A DNA stretch of 64,000 nucleotides from Prinia subflava (taxonomy: Eukaryota > Chordata > Aves > Passeriformes > Cisticolidae): the NCBI RefSeq assembly GCF_021018805.1, contig NC_086283.1, forward strand, positions 23,029,662 through 23,093,661, given 5' to 3'. Within the stretch, counting starts at the first letter, position 1. Each line of letters opens with the position of its first letter. The position numbers were made by a program, and so were the translations under genes. This document shows positions 37,201-48,110 of this stretch, one piece after another. The notes under the pieces were generated by a model. The model had not been told where the DNA came from and searched no databases. It worked only from the letters and a program-made list of their open reading frames with translations.

Positions 37201-38436
37201 GCCGGGCACGGTGGAGGCCCTGGCCCCCCTCTCCTCCTGCGCCTCCGAGATGCAGCACAAGTGGCCGCATGCACCTGTGGAGTGCACTGAGCTGGACCTC
37301 CAAAAGTTCTCCACGCAGGCGGAGTTTGTGGGTGGTGAGCGGCTGGAGGAGGCAGCAAGCCGGGCCATGAAGAGGATTCCAGCAGGGAGCGGTGGTGTGG
37401 TGCAGGAGGGGGCTCATCACTTGCCCACGGCCGAAATCCCACCTGGGGAGCAGCCAGTAAGTTCCTCCAGCCTCCTCGCTACTCAGAATTGCTGCCAGTT
37501 GCCCAAGGGTCAGGCACAGGGGCTGGGTTTGACAAAGGGGTAGGAGCATGGACTGAGTCATGTTAATATGGGGTGGTAAGGCTGGAGGAGAAGCAGCATT
37601 CCCTGAGCCCCTGTGACAGTCCTGGGAGCAGAGCCAGGCGTTGCTGTTCTCAGCAGACTGCCACCAACCTTGGGGTCTTTGTCTCACCAGGTGGATGATG
37701 CCCAGAGCCTGGTGACTCAGATCAGTAGCACAGCCAAAGGTAAGTGACCTTCCAGTCTCACCTTTGTACTCCTAATACGGGCGTATCAGAGGCAGGTTCT
37801 TTGAAGGGAGCTCCTCCAGAAGCCCACCATGTCCTCACCAGGGACTTACCTGACTTGTGGCCCTTGGTGCTGGTCCACAGGGTATATTTTCTATGATGCT
37901 GCCTTAAGTGGCCTGTGGGCAGGTGGCCCAGCTGTCACCAGTTACCAGCTTCCCCAGGAGTGAGCCAGCTCCGTATTGCTGAGCTCTAAAAGTGATGTTG
38001 GAGGAGATACCTGCCCTGGCAGGGTGGCCTTTCAGCTGAGAGGCCTACTCAGCTGAGGCTGAGGCTGGCTGTTCTCTTTCCCCTTATCCTGTTTGGGTGG
38101 GATGGGTACTAACCCAGCTCCGCTGTGTTGCTGCCCCCAGGTCTCCCAATAGCAGAGCTGCCCCATTCCTTGGTGCAGTCGCTTGCCTTCTTGCTGGACC
38201 CTTCCCTGAACGGTGTGAAGAACTTCAGCCACGTGGCGCTGGAGCTGGGGCTGGTGCCACAGCTGCTGGGACGGATTTCGGGGTTCGAGCAGCTGGTCGC
38301 ACACTTCACCTACGTGGGTGCCGCCGTCACCGTCCCGCTGCTGGCGCAGGCGCTGCAGCGGCTGCAGCGGTTCGACGCCTTGCTCCTGCTCTGCGACCAC
38401 TTCACGCTCAGCCCCGCGCTGGACCGCCAGCGCTAG
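34136..38436 (+). CDS. EDA2R: EDA2R (XEDAR)-type ectodysplasin-A2 receptor with C-terminal death domain
   Basis: TNF-receptor superfamily type III membrane protein; in mammals XEDAR binds ectodysplasin-A2 and signals through TRAF6. Eight coding exons join as 34136-34222, 34860-35038, 35805-35890, 36056-36220, 36688-36834, 36978-37456, 37691-37739 and 38141-38436, giving 495 residues. All junctions are GT-AG and all phases agree. The start MACQESEY mirrors human XEDAR MDCQENEY, including the absent signal peptide. Residues 1-118 form the cysteine-rich repeats, with an N-glycosylation site at N74 (NCTAT). About 138-161 is the membrane helix. The cytoplasmic tail keeps the near-invariant ECTELDLQKF block, inside which PVECTE (321-326) fits the TRAF6 rule PxExx(acidic/aromatic). 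Human XEDAR is 297 residues and stops soon after that block. Here two more exons add a death domain (about 401-486) resembling the NGFR/EDAR class. Exon 36688-36834 is the least certain. Confidence 0.88.
34860..35038 (+). CDS. EDA2R: EDA2R coding exon 2
   Basis: Residues 30-88 plus two bases of codon 89. It encodes DCGDGSGGDAQC through CGECLPG, covering the rest of repeat 1 and most of repeat 2. It includes the family-diagnostic WGHH and CALINRLQKSNCTAT strings and N-glycosylation site N74. Flanking sites are TTGCAG| and GG|GTGAGC. Confidence 0.93.
35805..35890 (+). CDS. EDA2R: EDA2R coding exon 3
   Basis: Residues 89-117 plus one base of codon 118. It encodes FYRKARISG through ECIPCTKQTPSSEPQ, the third, incomplete cysteine-rich repeat. 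ECIPCTKQTP is identical to human XEDAR. Acceptor TTGGCAG|, donor CAGT|GTAGGT. Confidence 0.93.
36056..36220 (+). CDS. EDA2R: EDA2R coding exon 4 (transmembrane)
   Basis: Residues 118-172. The juxtamembrane stalk has the XEDAR-like TPTVPPQ equivalent (VPTVPPQDTA). This is followed by a hydrophobic helix at about 138-161 and a basic stop-transfer region (YCKRFWKSQCQR). Donor GAGAG|GTGAGT leaves phase 1. Confidence 0.92.
36688..36834 (+). CDS. EDA2R: EDA2R coding exon 5 (proximal cytoplasmic)
   Basis: Residues 173-221, from the acceptor CTCTTAAG| to the donor CAGAAG|GTACCT. The frame is open throughout and both phases agree with the neighbouring exons (phase 1 in, phase 1 out). Its sequence is not conserved enough with remembered mammalian XEDAR to confirm it independently, so this is the weakest exon in the model. 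An earlier phase-compatible acceptor at 36394-36395 leads to an early stop (see findings). Confidence 0.65.
36978..37456 (+). CDS. EDA2R: EDA2R coding exon 6 (TRAF-binding cytoplasmic region)
   Basis: Residues 222-381, mostly low-complexity linker. It carries HKWPHAPVECTELDLQKF, the counterpart of human HWVHSPIECTELDLQKF, which contains the TRAF6-type motif PVECTE (321-326). Acceptor GTTCCAG|, donor CAGCCA|GTAAGT, ending in phase 0. Confidence 0.92.
37691..37739 (+). CDS. EDA2R: EDA2R coding exon 7 (49 bp linker exon)
   Basis: Residues 382-397, VDDAQSLVTQISSTAK, bounded by GTCTCACCAG| and AAAG|GTAAGT. Phase 0 in, phase 1 out, exactly bridging the preceding and following exons. A 49-bp exon is easily missed by automatic gene prediction, which would split off the death domain. 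Confidence 0.85.
38141..38436 (+). CDS. EDA2R: EDA2R coding exon 8 (death domain, stop)
   Basis: Residues 398-495 and the TAG stop at 38434-38436. The fold-type pattern runs ELPHSLVQSLAFLLD, VKNFSHVALELGL, VPQLLGRISGFEQLVAHF, VPLLAQALQRLQRFDALLLL. This follows the six-helix death-domain spacing of NGFR and EDAR, including the final L-x-x-L-x-R-x-x-R-x-D/A-L helix. Acceptor TGCCCCCAG|. The region is strongly GC-rich compared with upstream introns. Confidence 0.88.
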
Positions 38437-39674
38437 AGGACAGGGAGGGTTGGAGAAAGCTCTGTGCACTGTTACTCGTGTGAGAGAGGATCCAGCAGCC
38501 TGCAGTCACATAACCGCCCTGTGTTCATGGCAGGAGAACATGGAGATGGTATTTGCATCATGGAGTGGAAGGGCACAACAGGGGCGTCTCTGCACAGGGG
38601 TTCCAGGAAGCACTGCTGTGCCTTTTCCCTGCTTCCTAGGGGAGGGCTTGCTCAGGCCGCTCCAGAGGCTGTTTTTCTCTGGCTGTGACACCCTTGCCTG
38701 TCAATCGCTGTGCTGTGGTGCTCTGGCTCTGCAGTGAGCCCTGTCCTGCCCCACCATTGCCATGGTCCCTCCCTCCCAAGCCATCGGCCTTGTTCTCTGT
38801 GGGCGGTGTCCTCCCATGAGCCCAGCCATCTCCTCCCTTCCAGCTTTCCCATCCTTCTTCTGACCCATGCTCTGCTTTCCCAGGTGCCAGTTGCCACTTT
38901 CTCAATTGACTTTTCGGTTGCTTCTCTCTCTCTGTGCTGCGATTTCCTTGGCACAGGACCTGACCATGGCCGATGTGCCAGGCTCCAGCCTTTGTCCCTC
39001 TGTGCCACCCTGGCACCTTCCTCTCGTGTCCATTTGTGGTACAGTGTACCATCCTGGCACGAGTTTCGGACTGATTCCCAGGAGGAGCTGATGTAGGTCC
39101 TCGTTGGGCTGTGGCTGTTGGCCAAGGGCAGGTGCTGGCTCACCCCAGCCCCGTGGCTGTTCGCTGCCCATCGCCTCCAAGGCTTTGCAAACCACCTGTG
39201 GTGGCACAGCGTGTCACGGGTGGGGACACCGCACTGCGGGTGGCAGCTGAGGGCTGAAGCTGTGGCTGTGGTCACAGGCAGCAGTGACGTTCCTGTGCCA
39301 GCCACAGCAAGAGCTCCTCCAGAACCTCCTTCCTCTTTTAAAATAATATTTTTCTTTTTTTCCTGCCTAAAAATGGCCTGATTTCTCATTCCTGGGAGTT
39401 GCTACTGGGAAGGGGGAGCACCCTTCTGCTTGGTATTTCACCCTGGGGGATTTGTCATAACTTGCCATGGTCTTGCTGTCACCGGTCACCCTGATTTCAG
39501 TGTTGTGCCTGAGCCTGGGGGCTGCAGGCAGCTGGGCTGTTCCTGGTCTGCCCTGGCCACTGGGGCTCTGCTGGTGGCCCTGGACAGGAGCGGGGGCTGC
39601 CAGGAGCACGTTCCTGAGCGGGGCACAGCGGCGCGGGGGCGGCCAGGCACGCGGGGCCTGCGGAGGCAGAGCAG

Positions 39675-39838
39675 CTGCCGACGGGGCTGCGCTGGTGGCT
39701 CAGCGCCCAGCAGCAGTGACAGAGCACGGTGCTGTTAGCACCAGGGCTGAGGGTTCGATCCCTCTATAAGCCATTCACTTTGGAGTCAGACTCCATGATC
39801 TTTGTGGTCCCTTCCAATTCCGAGTGTTCTGTGATGCG
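39675..39838 (+). mobile_element. tRNA-Ile-headed SINE with CR1-type tail (TguSINE1-like)
   Basis: The head contains a pol III box A match (TGGCTCAGCGCC) and a perfect box B (GGTTCGATCCC). Between them GGTGCTGTTAGCACCAGGGC resembles the anticodon arm and variable region of tRNA-Ile. The tail, GAGTCAGACTCCATGATCTT followed by TGGTCCCTTCCAATTCCGAG and TGTTCTGTGATGCG, is of CR1 3' type, the part used by the CR1 reverse transcriptase. This head-plus-tail layout matches what I know of the passerine SINE family TguSINE1. It is clearly not an intact tRNA gene: arms are degenerate and there is extra sequence after box A. Confidence 0.75.
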
Positions 39839-40500
39839 ATAAGCATCACCCTAGCTGTCCCGAGACTCCCAGACAGCATCAAAGGGGCTGAGCTGGTGGC
39901 ACTCCCTCTGCCTCTGTTGCTTTGTCCCCCACTGCCGTGGCTGGGTCTGCCGAGTGCTGTCCTGCCTCTCACCGGGGTCTCGGGCCACGCCGGTGGTGTG
40001 GTGGTCACCAGCAAGTGGCAGTGTTACCCCACTGCCTGCTGCCCCCACCCAGGCCCCCCTGGCCAAGCCCGCAGAATCCTCCTTTATCTGACCACGGTAC
40101 TTGAAAGAAGCAAGTGCCCTTCTAGGAAGGCAGACCTCCTCCACACCCGGGTAGTAATAGCTGCTGTGTTTCCTTTCCCTGTTTAAAGATGTTGGGGCTT
40201 GAACACGCCCAGGATGTGCTCAGATAAGCAAAGGCAGTTTGAGCTGGACCTGGCACGTTCCCTCACTGCTTGTTTCTTCCACAGTCAAGGTCATTTCGTT
40301 GCTCTCTTCTCCCCAAGACCCACAGCGTTGAACCTTGTGCCGTGTGGGGCCAGGATTAGTCAGACTCTTGCTTCACTCTCAGACTGTTAGGGAGCAGGCG
40401 GGAGTGTTGCTATAGCACACACAGCCTGGGGCCAGGGATTTCCTGTTTGAGGCTTTTCTGTGGCAAAGAGAGTGCTGGGTTTAATCACCTCGCAAAATCC

Positions 40501-40506
40501 AATAAA
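40501..40506 (+). terminator. candidate proximal polyadenylation signal
   Basis: AATAAA about 2.1 kb after the EDA2R stop, followed by a weak GT-rich stretch (CTCTGTGGACATAG). Possible proximal 3' end. Confidence 0.35.
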
Positions 40507-42496
40507 TATTTAATCCCTCTGTGGACATAGTCACTTCCAGTGGGAAGGGAAATAACTTCACCCACTGCATCTGAGTAAGAGCCTCCCTGCAGCTCAGCTT
40601 GCTGGCCCTGGCTTTGAAGTTGGAACTGGACTGGACTGGGCAGCTTGTCCTGTGTGTTCCTTTGTCACCAGTGCCACCAGTATGTGGTCACTTGGAGTGC
40701 TCAGAGTGGTGGCAGCCAGGCAGGATGGCAGAGCCAGCCTGCTCCTGTCACACGGCAGTGTCAGGAGCAAGAAATGGGCAGGAAGGGCTGTTAAATTAGA
40801 GCTGTGAATAACAGGGACACGTCACAGGTGTGTGCTGCAAATCTCTTCACATGCTGGGCAGCTCCGATAATGTGCTGGGGTTTGGCTCTGAGCCAAGCAA
40901 ATGGAGTGAGGCTTTAGTTTGTTCTTTTGGGGATTTTCCTCACTTTTATAAAGAAATCAACCCCTTTTCCTTCGTAGCTTTTAAGGCAGACTTATTTGTC
41001 AGTTGTTTGATGTCTGAGCAATACTACTTACAGTCAAAACTTCACCCCTGCCTTGAGGGTGCGGTGCCCTGGGGCTGTGCTGTGTATGGGGATGGGCCAT
41101 GCCATGCGCAGGGTGGTGTGTGCCATGCCACAGCTCCTGCCCCACTGCCGCTGCCCCTCGGGTCCTGGCTGTGCCACGGGGTGTGCTGCCTCAGCGCTGC
41201 TTGGCAGGGACTGGTTTTACGTGCGTTGGAATGTTCTGGGTTCCCCCGCAGAGCCTCACACGTGGTGTTGGTGCCTCAGCAGGGCTGGACACTGCACAAG
41301 AGCCTTGCAGGACGTGGCTTTCCAGCAGTGAGGCTCCCCCAGCTTCCAGCCAAGTGCTGCACCCCACTCTCACTCTGCTGATGGCAGGCACCTTCCTTCA
41401 GCTGTGGTGACAAAACCAGCTGTGTTTACAAGGGCCAAAAGTTCAACAGGTAGCCTTTAGCCCAGCCTAAGACCTTTTGGCCAGGCTGCCTTGAGCCCAG
41501 CCAGAGCCCTCAGGGAACCATGAGATCCTTGAAACCGGGGATAGTGCTGTGACTCGGACATCAGAACTACGGTGATCCCTGAGCAGGGAACTGCCTCAGT
41601 GGAGAACCAGTGGACTTGATACTTGACTTTTGCTTTTTAATAGTATTTTCAACATAATACGTGAAATGTAAGGGAGAAAAATTCCTGGATTTTCCAGGTG
41701 CTGGATCTCATGCCAGAGCCTCAGGAAGCCATTTGTGCCAAGCTGGCATGGCTCACAGAGAGGTGAAAGAAATGAAATAACTCTGCATCTGTGCAAACTT
41801 GACCTAGGACTGAACAGTGGAAACACTCCAGTGCAATGGGGTTATTTTTTTACAAGTGGTTGGTTTCCACACCAGTCTTGCCTGGAAGTCTGATTTGCAG
41901 AGGAATTTGTGTGATAAGTTTAAAACCAGCCCTGTTCTGGGAAGCTCTTAAGCATAGACTTAAAATAGGCACATACTTCACTGTTGTTAAAGTGTTTATT
42001 CTGGTGAACAATAGGTAAACATCCCTTGGGTGCTGTTCCTGAATGGGGGCTCACGAGAGCTGTCCCTCCCCAGAAATAGGCAATACTGAAGAAACCTTGG
42101 TGTTACTGATCTAGGCACACTTCTTGGAAGAGTCTGCAAGTACTGAGGGGAGATACCCTCTTTGTGTTGCATTATTTAATACTTCAGACTCTGGTGCTTT
42201 TAAAAAAAAAAATAACACTACATTTCTGTAGCCATGGTTTACCCAAGGGAATACATGTTGTTTTTTATGGTAGATGTTATTTTTCTTTAGGGTTATGAAT
42301 AGGTTATTTATATTTTTGTAATTTCTGTGCCATTACCGTTGTAATTCTGCTGTAGCATTGTTTCTGTTGGGTTTGGGGTGTTGTCTGTGTTTAAATCAAG
42401 CAGAAGCTGAAGCTCCTGCCCCCTGTTAATGGAAGGGGGTTGGTCCCTCACATTCCTCCAGACCTGGTGCTCTTGAGTGATGTGTGTTTGTAGTTC

Positions 42497-42502
42497 AATA
42501 AA
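42497..42502 (+). terminator. candidate distal polyadenylation signal of EDA2R
   Basis: AATAAA followed within 20-45 bp by a strongly GT-rich element (CATGGTGGCGTTTGGTGAG), the expected downstream element. The AT-rich kilobase before it looks like the end of a long 3' UTR. It is the best 3'-end candidate for the plus-strand gene. Confidence 0.5.
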
Positions 42503-45043
42503 TTTTGGAGCCAGACATGGTGGCGTTTGGTGAGTTTTGATTCCTCTCCCCATTGCTGTGGGCCCCCTGCCTGCCTGCTGGTGGGGGCTGATGCTGCAGG
42601 GGCCAGTGGGGGCTGGAAGGCCCTGTCTGGAAGGGCAGGCGGCACTTCTCAGAGAGATGCTGCAGCAGCTGAGGTCACCAGCCTCATCCCCTGGTGTGGG
42701 AACGGGCAAGAGGGGCTGGAGCGGGTGGTGCTGGATGGGGTGACCGTGGGCCTGGGCCTGTCCCCTCGGGGTGCCTGCCCCCACCACATGTATCAGCTTT
42801 AGTTTTTACATGAGTTTAACATTCCCCAGAGTGGCCAAGTCACAGTGTGGTTCATTGCACCGAGCCTGCACTGGCCTGGGGACAGGGGAAGGCAGAGGTC
42901 TCTAATCGATGGCTGAGGATCTCCCATTCCTGAAGCTTCACTGAGGAACAGTTGCTGTTCAAGCTCAGTAACTACAGACAGGGCTCGTTAAGCCTATTCA
43001 TGCCCTTATACTCATATGTTTAAAATAATTATTAGCATGAAGCATGCTTTCTGTTCTGATTAAAGCTCTGATACTTGTCCAAACTCTGACATGAGCACTG
43101 CAGCTCATCCTGCATGTGAGGATTCCCATGCAGTGCTGTGTCTGCAGCCCTGGCTGCCTCTGTCACACCACAGGGCAACAGCTATGGACAGCACAGCCTC
43201 TGGAGTCCACAGTTTCCAGAGAAGCCTTTTCTGTGGAGCTATCTGGGTGCCTGGAGCCTGTTGTCTCAGATGCTGTACGTGGGGCAGCCCAGGTGTTCCA
43301 AGAGCGACCAATCTCACCACAGTCTGCAAGGGGTGATGATTCCAGTGTCCCTGCCTGCACCAGCCCAAGGCTGAAGGTGTGGACAGGGTGCTGTGGCCCT
43401 CCCATGGGTGACCTGAGCCCAAAGCTCTGCCTGTGCCTGTCACTTGGCTGAGGCCACTGTCACTGCAGGAGGAGAAGGCCAGAAGTGTCTGTTGGCACAG
43501 CAGCTTCCTGCACACTTTTGGGATGGGAATTCAATGAATGCCGTGCCTCACCTTTGAGTGATTCCTGGCTCTGGGATTGTAACCATCCAGACTCTGCAGT
43601 CTCAGGTGACGGGACACACTGCAGTAGGCAAAAATGGGGGTGGGTTTGGTCACACCTCAGGTTTGTTCTTCTGAAGGAACAAGGGTGCCCCTCCCATGCA
43701 GAGCAGATGCTCCCACCCAAGGCAAGAACTCCCAGTGATCAAGGGGTTTACACACCCTCTGCTCCTCACCTCAGACCACTTGTGTTGTCTGGTCTTGCCT
43801 TGTTTTTGGCTGAAGCCCAAGGAGCAAGGATAAATCAGTTGCATTCCCCTCAAAGTACTTGGGATTCTCATACTCCATGCTGGGATAAGAGGTAGGTCCT
43901 GTGAAGCAGAGCTGGCAGGGAAACGCACGTGCTCCACGCTGCTTGAGAGCAGACAAGTGTGTGGGTGAGGACCCACTCCTTGGTGGTTAGAGCAAGGCTG
44001 CCTCCCGCCCCCAGTCCTGGTGCCGCCGCAGCCACTCTTCACAGAGAGGCTGGCAGCAGGCCAGGGTGCTGAGATACCCGGTCCTTACCTCAGCTGCCTC
44101 CAGCAGGAACATCTCCAGCTGGGATGCAGAGCTGTGCACAGGCACTCACAGCTTGGCGAGCCTCCAGCTACAGAGGGAATGCCAGGGAATGCTGTTTGGC
44201 CCACAGGAGCACACACACTGGGCCTTCTCCTGAACTGTTTTTTTAAAACACTGACTAAAATTCTGTAGTTACAGAGAGGGAATGGCTGCATGCAGGAGAG
44301 GGTAAGCACAGAGTCCTCAGGGGAGTCTGAGCTCCAGCTCTTTTAGGAATGACACTGACAGCTCTGGAGTGCCTTGGCAAACAGCTTCCCTGGTTTCACA
44401 CTCCATTTCCTTGCCTAACTGTAACCAGGAGGCTCACCAGTAAAGAAACCTTAAACACCTCCCTTCCATGTGCCCCTGGCCCCTGCACAGGGGCCGGGGG
44501 GACCAGTAGATAAATTTCCATTGCTAAAATTGAAGGCTGAAATCAGTTAGAGAGACATGAATTTCTATACCCAAGTTCCTTTCTTTCTCCACTTTCCTTC
44601 CCCACAGGTGGTGTTTTTACTGTTTCTTCTCTGATTTTCTCATTCTGTATTTTCCCCCAGGCTTCCCCTGCACACTCAGTTCTCACCTCTCTGTCTCTGC
44701 AGAACATGAGGGCAATCACAAGCAAAGGAAAACACATGTTTCGCAGCACATTATTGAATTGGATGTGTTTGCCAGGAGGCAAAAATCTATTGTTCTTCTG
44801 TTTTCCACTCTCACCTTCCCAACCTGTCAGCTCACTCACAAAGAGCAGCTGAAAATCTCCACAGTGCATGCTTGGGGCAGAGTCCAAGGCTGCTGGGTGC
44901 CTGTGCAGGGAGTGCCACTGTCACCCACAGCCTCGGTGGGCAAAATAGCCACCAGACTCTGAAGAACAGGGCAGAATGCCTGAGGGAACATTAATAAGAG
45001 CAAACCATCTCATCTAGGACCAAACTGTAAGCAACATCCACCA

Positions 45044-45106
45044 CACAGACACACACACACAGAGACACACAGACACACACAAAAAAAAAAAAAAAAAAAA
45101 AAAAAA
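45044..45106 (+). repeat. CA-rich run followed by A26 tract
   Basis: Imperfect ACACAC units interleaved with AGAC, then 26 consecutive A at 45081-45106. It could mark the 3' end of a plus-strand retrosequence, but no body was recognised. Confidence 0.85.
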
Positions 45107-45888
45107 CCCAAACAAACAAAAAAAAAACCTAATGCTTTTTATTAGCAGCAGATGTTCATTTTTAAGGGGAAACAAATCCAGCTCCAACCCCAGAGCTGTG
45201 CTGGAGGCAAAAAACCACTGTCTTTGGGGTCAACCTGATGCCAATAATTATTGCTATCCTTCAAAAACACATTATTATCCCAAATGAATTTTCTATATTC
45301 CTGCCTTGAGCCCTGGTGGTAAATGAGCCTGGCCAGCCAGTTTCTCTACGACAATTGATGGGAGTTGATGGCCTGGGTACTGGGCTGGTTTGCCTTCCAG
45401 TGCAAGAGCACTAGGGATGGAATTTTAGCAAAAGAATAAAGTGTTTTTACAACCCATTAAATACATCTTCACACTCCCCCTCATTCTCCTCTGAGCCAGC
45501 TTGAAGAAATTACAGGATTACAAATTAATACCCCAATCAAGTACAATAACAGATGAACAATGTTCATCATTTCTTACCTCCTACAGTTAATATTAACATG
45601 TCAGAGCAAGGAGCACGCCATGCCCCAGGTCTGTGCCCTGGCCACCTCCAAAGTCAGACAAGTCAGACATGACCCCAGGCTGGGGCTCCCATCCTGCCCT
45701 GGCATCTCCATCGAGAGCAGGTGGGCTGTGAGCTGCTCTGCTCCACACCACAGCCTTATCCTGGCCCTGTCCTGAGGGGCTTCCCAAAGCACGTGCCCCA
45801 CACCCTCTGCCCTGGGCACCAACAGGGTTGTGCTCCTCCCTGCAGCACCTGTGCCACGGAAAGGCATTAGAAACAGCAGCTTGGCCTC

Positions 45889-45892
<4 letters not shown>

Positions 45893-45966
<74 letters not shown>
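45893..45966 (+). repeat. (GT)37 dinucleotide microsatellite
   Basis: 74 bp of perfect alternating GT. Length and purity make it a likely polymorphic marker. It generates artefactual VCVCVC/HTHTHT reading frames. Confidence 0.98.
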
Positions 45967-45967
<1 letters not shown>

Positions 45968-48110
45968 GACACAAGCACATCAATACAGACAGAAATGAAA
46001 TGGGGGAAAGCCTCCTGTCCCCACTTTGTAGGGGAGGGGGAGCAGAGAAATTGTTAACAGTGCTCAGCACTGCAGATAGGAAAATAGAACACTTGTCCTA
46101 CCTTCCCCCTCAATCCCTCTTTCCTTCACAGGCACTAGGAGAAACAAAGGCAAAACAATTAATTTGACAACTTGGCTTCACAAAGAAGCTAAGAATTAGT
46201 CAAGTGGTGATGATGTTCCCATTTATAGCTGGGATGCCTGAATATATTGCTGAATATTCATGTTCTTTATTAGCTCTGTTAATCATAACAATTCCCCTGG
46301 AGAATGAATATCCCTGCATCTTGCCCTGCAGGACAGCAAGACAGCAAAATACTGATATTCTCCTGAATGGGAGGGAAAGTAAGGCAAGTTAGTGCAATTC
46401 TGTTAAACAGAACACAGTGTGTGTCAAATTTAATAATGGGGGGGAATTTATGTCTTGCCATAGAAACATGAGCATAAAGAGGAAAGGGACACTGCATTAA
46501 AGGCTTTATTTGGAGTGTAGCCATTGCCATTTCCATGAGGGAATAGTCGGCATCAGTCACTATTCATCAGCACGAGCAATTGGTGCGTTTAGTTCCAAAG
46601 CAGGGTGGGAGATGGAGACAAACAGGAAAATAACTGAACTGTGAGGAGGAGCTCAGGAATGACAACGTATTGTGAAAGAAAAACTGTAATGGTAAAAACT
46701 AAAACTCGATTCCTTTCCAAACTTTAGGAGAGACTTGGTTTATTAACCTGAATGTGAAAGGTCCAAGCAGTGTATCACAGTTCAGAAGCAAATTTAACTG
46801 TCCAAAATAGCCTAGAGCCAGCCAGACTACTGCAACTCCCCACTGATGGAACTGTGGTAAATCCATCATGGGAGTGATCCAGACATTCCTTGTGTTCTGA
46901 ATTCTGCCATGTTTGGCATGTATCACCAGTAAAAGGTCAAAATAAGCTGTGGAAGGAGAAGGAAGCAAAAGGTTAAGGCCATTGATTAATTGATCACTTA
47001 ATTCCTGTGGAAAACTGCCTCAGCCAGGATGTGGCTGCAAGAAAACATTGTCTGTCTCAAAAATAGGAACAAAATCTGCTGCTCTGAAACTTGTTGCCAT
47101 CATTTTTGTTAGGTATCATAAATTATCTCCAAACATCACCCACAGTCTGGGCACCCCAGAATCACACTGATTGTGGTGTTCAGCTTGGCTCCAAGTGTGC
47201 GTTTGAAATGGAAATTCCTTCTGCAGTGCTGTACAAACAGCAAGAAATAGTCAAAACAAGGCTTTGAAAATCCCTGTTGCTGCTGTCAGCTACAAACACC
47301 AACTGTAAGTCCCTGCAGAGTAGAAATCCTGGAGACAGGAGACCACCAAGGTCCCACAGCCTGCAGGACACAGTACGGATCAGATACAGACATATGCGAT
47401 GAAAGCATGTGGGAATGATACAGAGGATATAAACCTTTATGCTCTGAAGCCTCATTAATTGTGATGTAATAAGCAAGAATTCCATTAATGGAGACACTCC
47501 CTGTACTTGCCCCTTACAGTGTCCCACAAAGCAATTGGGTTTGTCTCCAGCAGATGCATTAGATGGTCCATTCATCTGATTTTATACAGCAATTAGTCTG
47601 TTCTCATCTGCCAAGGAGACTTTTATGGGCCTGTCATGGAGGAGTCTCTTCAAGTGACAAACTATTGTGTTGTACAACCAGACCTGGTTCCCGCAGAGCT
47701 CAGCCTGTGGCTTTTGGGGGGGTTTATTACTATTTTTTCCCTCTCATGTCTGGTTAAGTGACAGCTGCTCTCCATTTCTGCAGTTTGGCACGACTGAGCT
47801 GGGCAGCATCAGCCAGTGTGGGCTGCTGGGGGAGTGAAACATCAATCAAGGACCAAGTGGATTAATTCAGCCACATTACAAGGGCAAATAACAAAATACC
47901 AAGCATGAGGAGCAGGGCAAGAGGTGCTTTTGATTTGCTGCCTGTGGAGGTTCCATGTGACCTCTCGAGGGAGGGCTGGCTCCAGCACACTGCCAGGCAC
48001 AGCGTCCCACAGCCCTGCCTGCTCTGGCTGGTCCCTCCCAGCTCTCCCAACACTGCTCAGAGTTTGGTACCTGCTGCTGGCCCCCTGGTCCATCCCATTA
48101 GGGACCCCAA

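Larger units (their letters stand above)
38437..42520 (+). other. presumed EDA2R 3' UTR
   Basis: About 4 kb downstream of the stop without a further gene. It contains a SINE (39675-39838) and two candidate polyadenylation hexamers on the EDA2R strand. Open frames in the region (up to 245 codons on the minus strand near 39.0 kb) lack recognisable domains. The true 3' end is unknown; continuity of transcription to 42.5 kb is inference. Confidence 0.45.
42530..48105. other. intergenic between the convergent genes, no gene seen
   Basis: No supportable exon or RNA gene. It contains a CA-rich plus A26 tract and a long GT array. Open frames up to about 136 codons (42.5-44.0 kb) overlap on both strands with no recognisable domain. 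Confidence 0.5.

Noticed and set aside
38636..39389. Minus-strand frame of 245 codons downstream of EDA2R
   Set aside because: Lies antisense in the presumed 3' UTR, with no domain, no homologous family recognised and no exon partner.
39675..39770. Functional tRNA-Ile gene
   Set aside because: Box B is intact, but the acceptor and D arms are degenerate, extra bases follow box A, and the sequence runs into a CR1-type tail, so it is a SINE head.
45601..46070. HTHTHT and VCVCVC frames
   Set aside because: Translations of the (GT)37 microsatellite.
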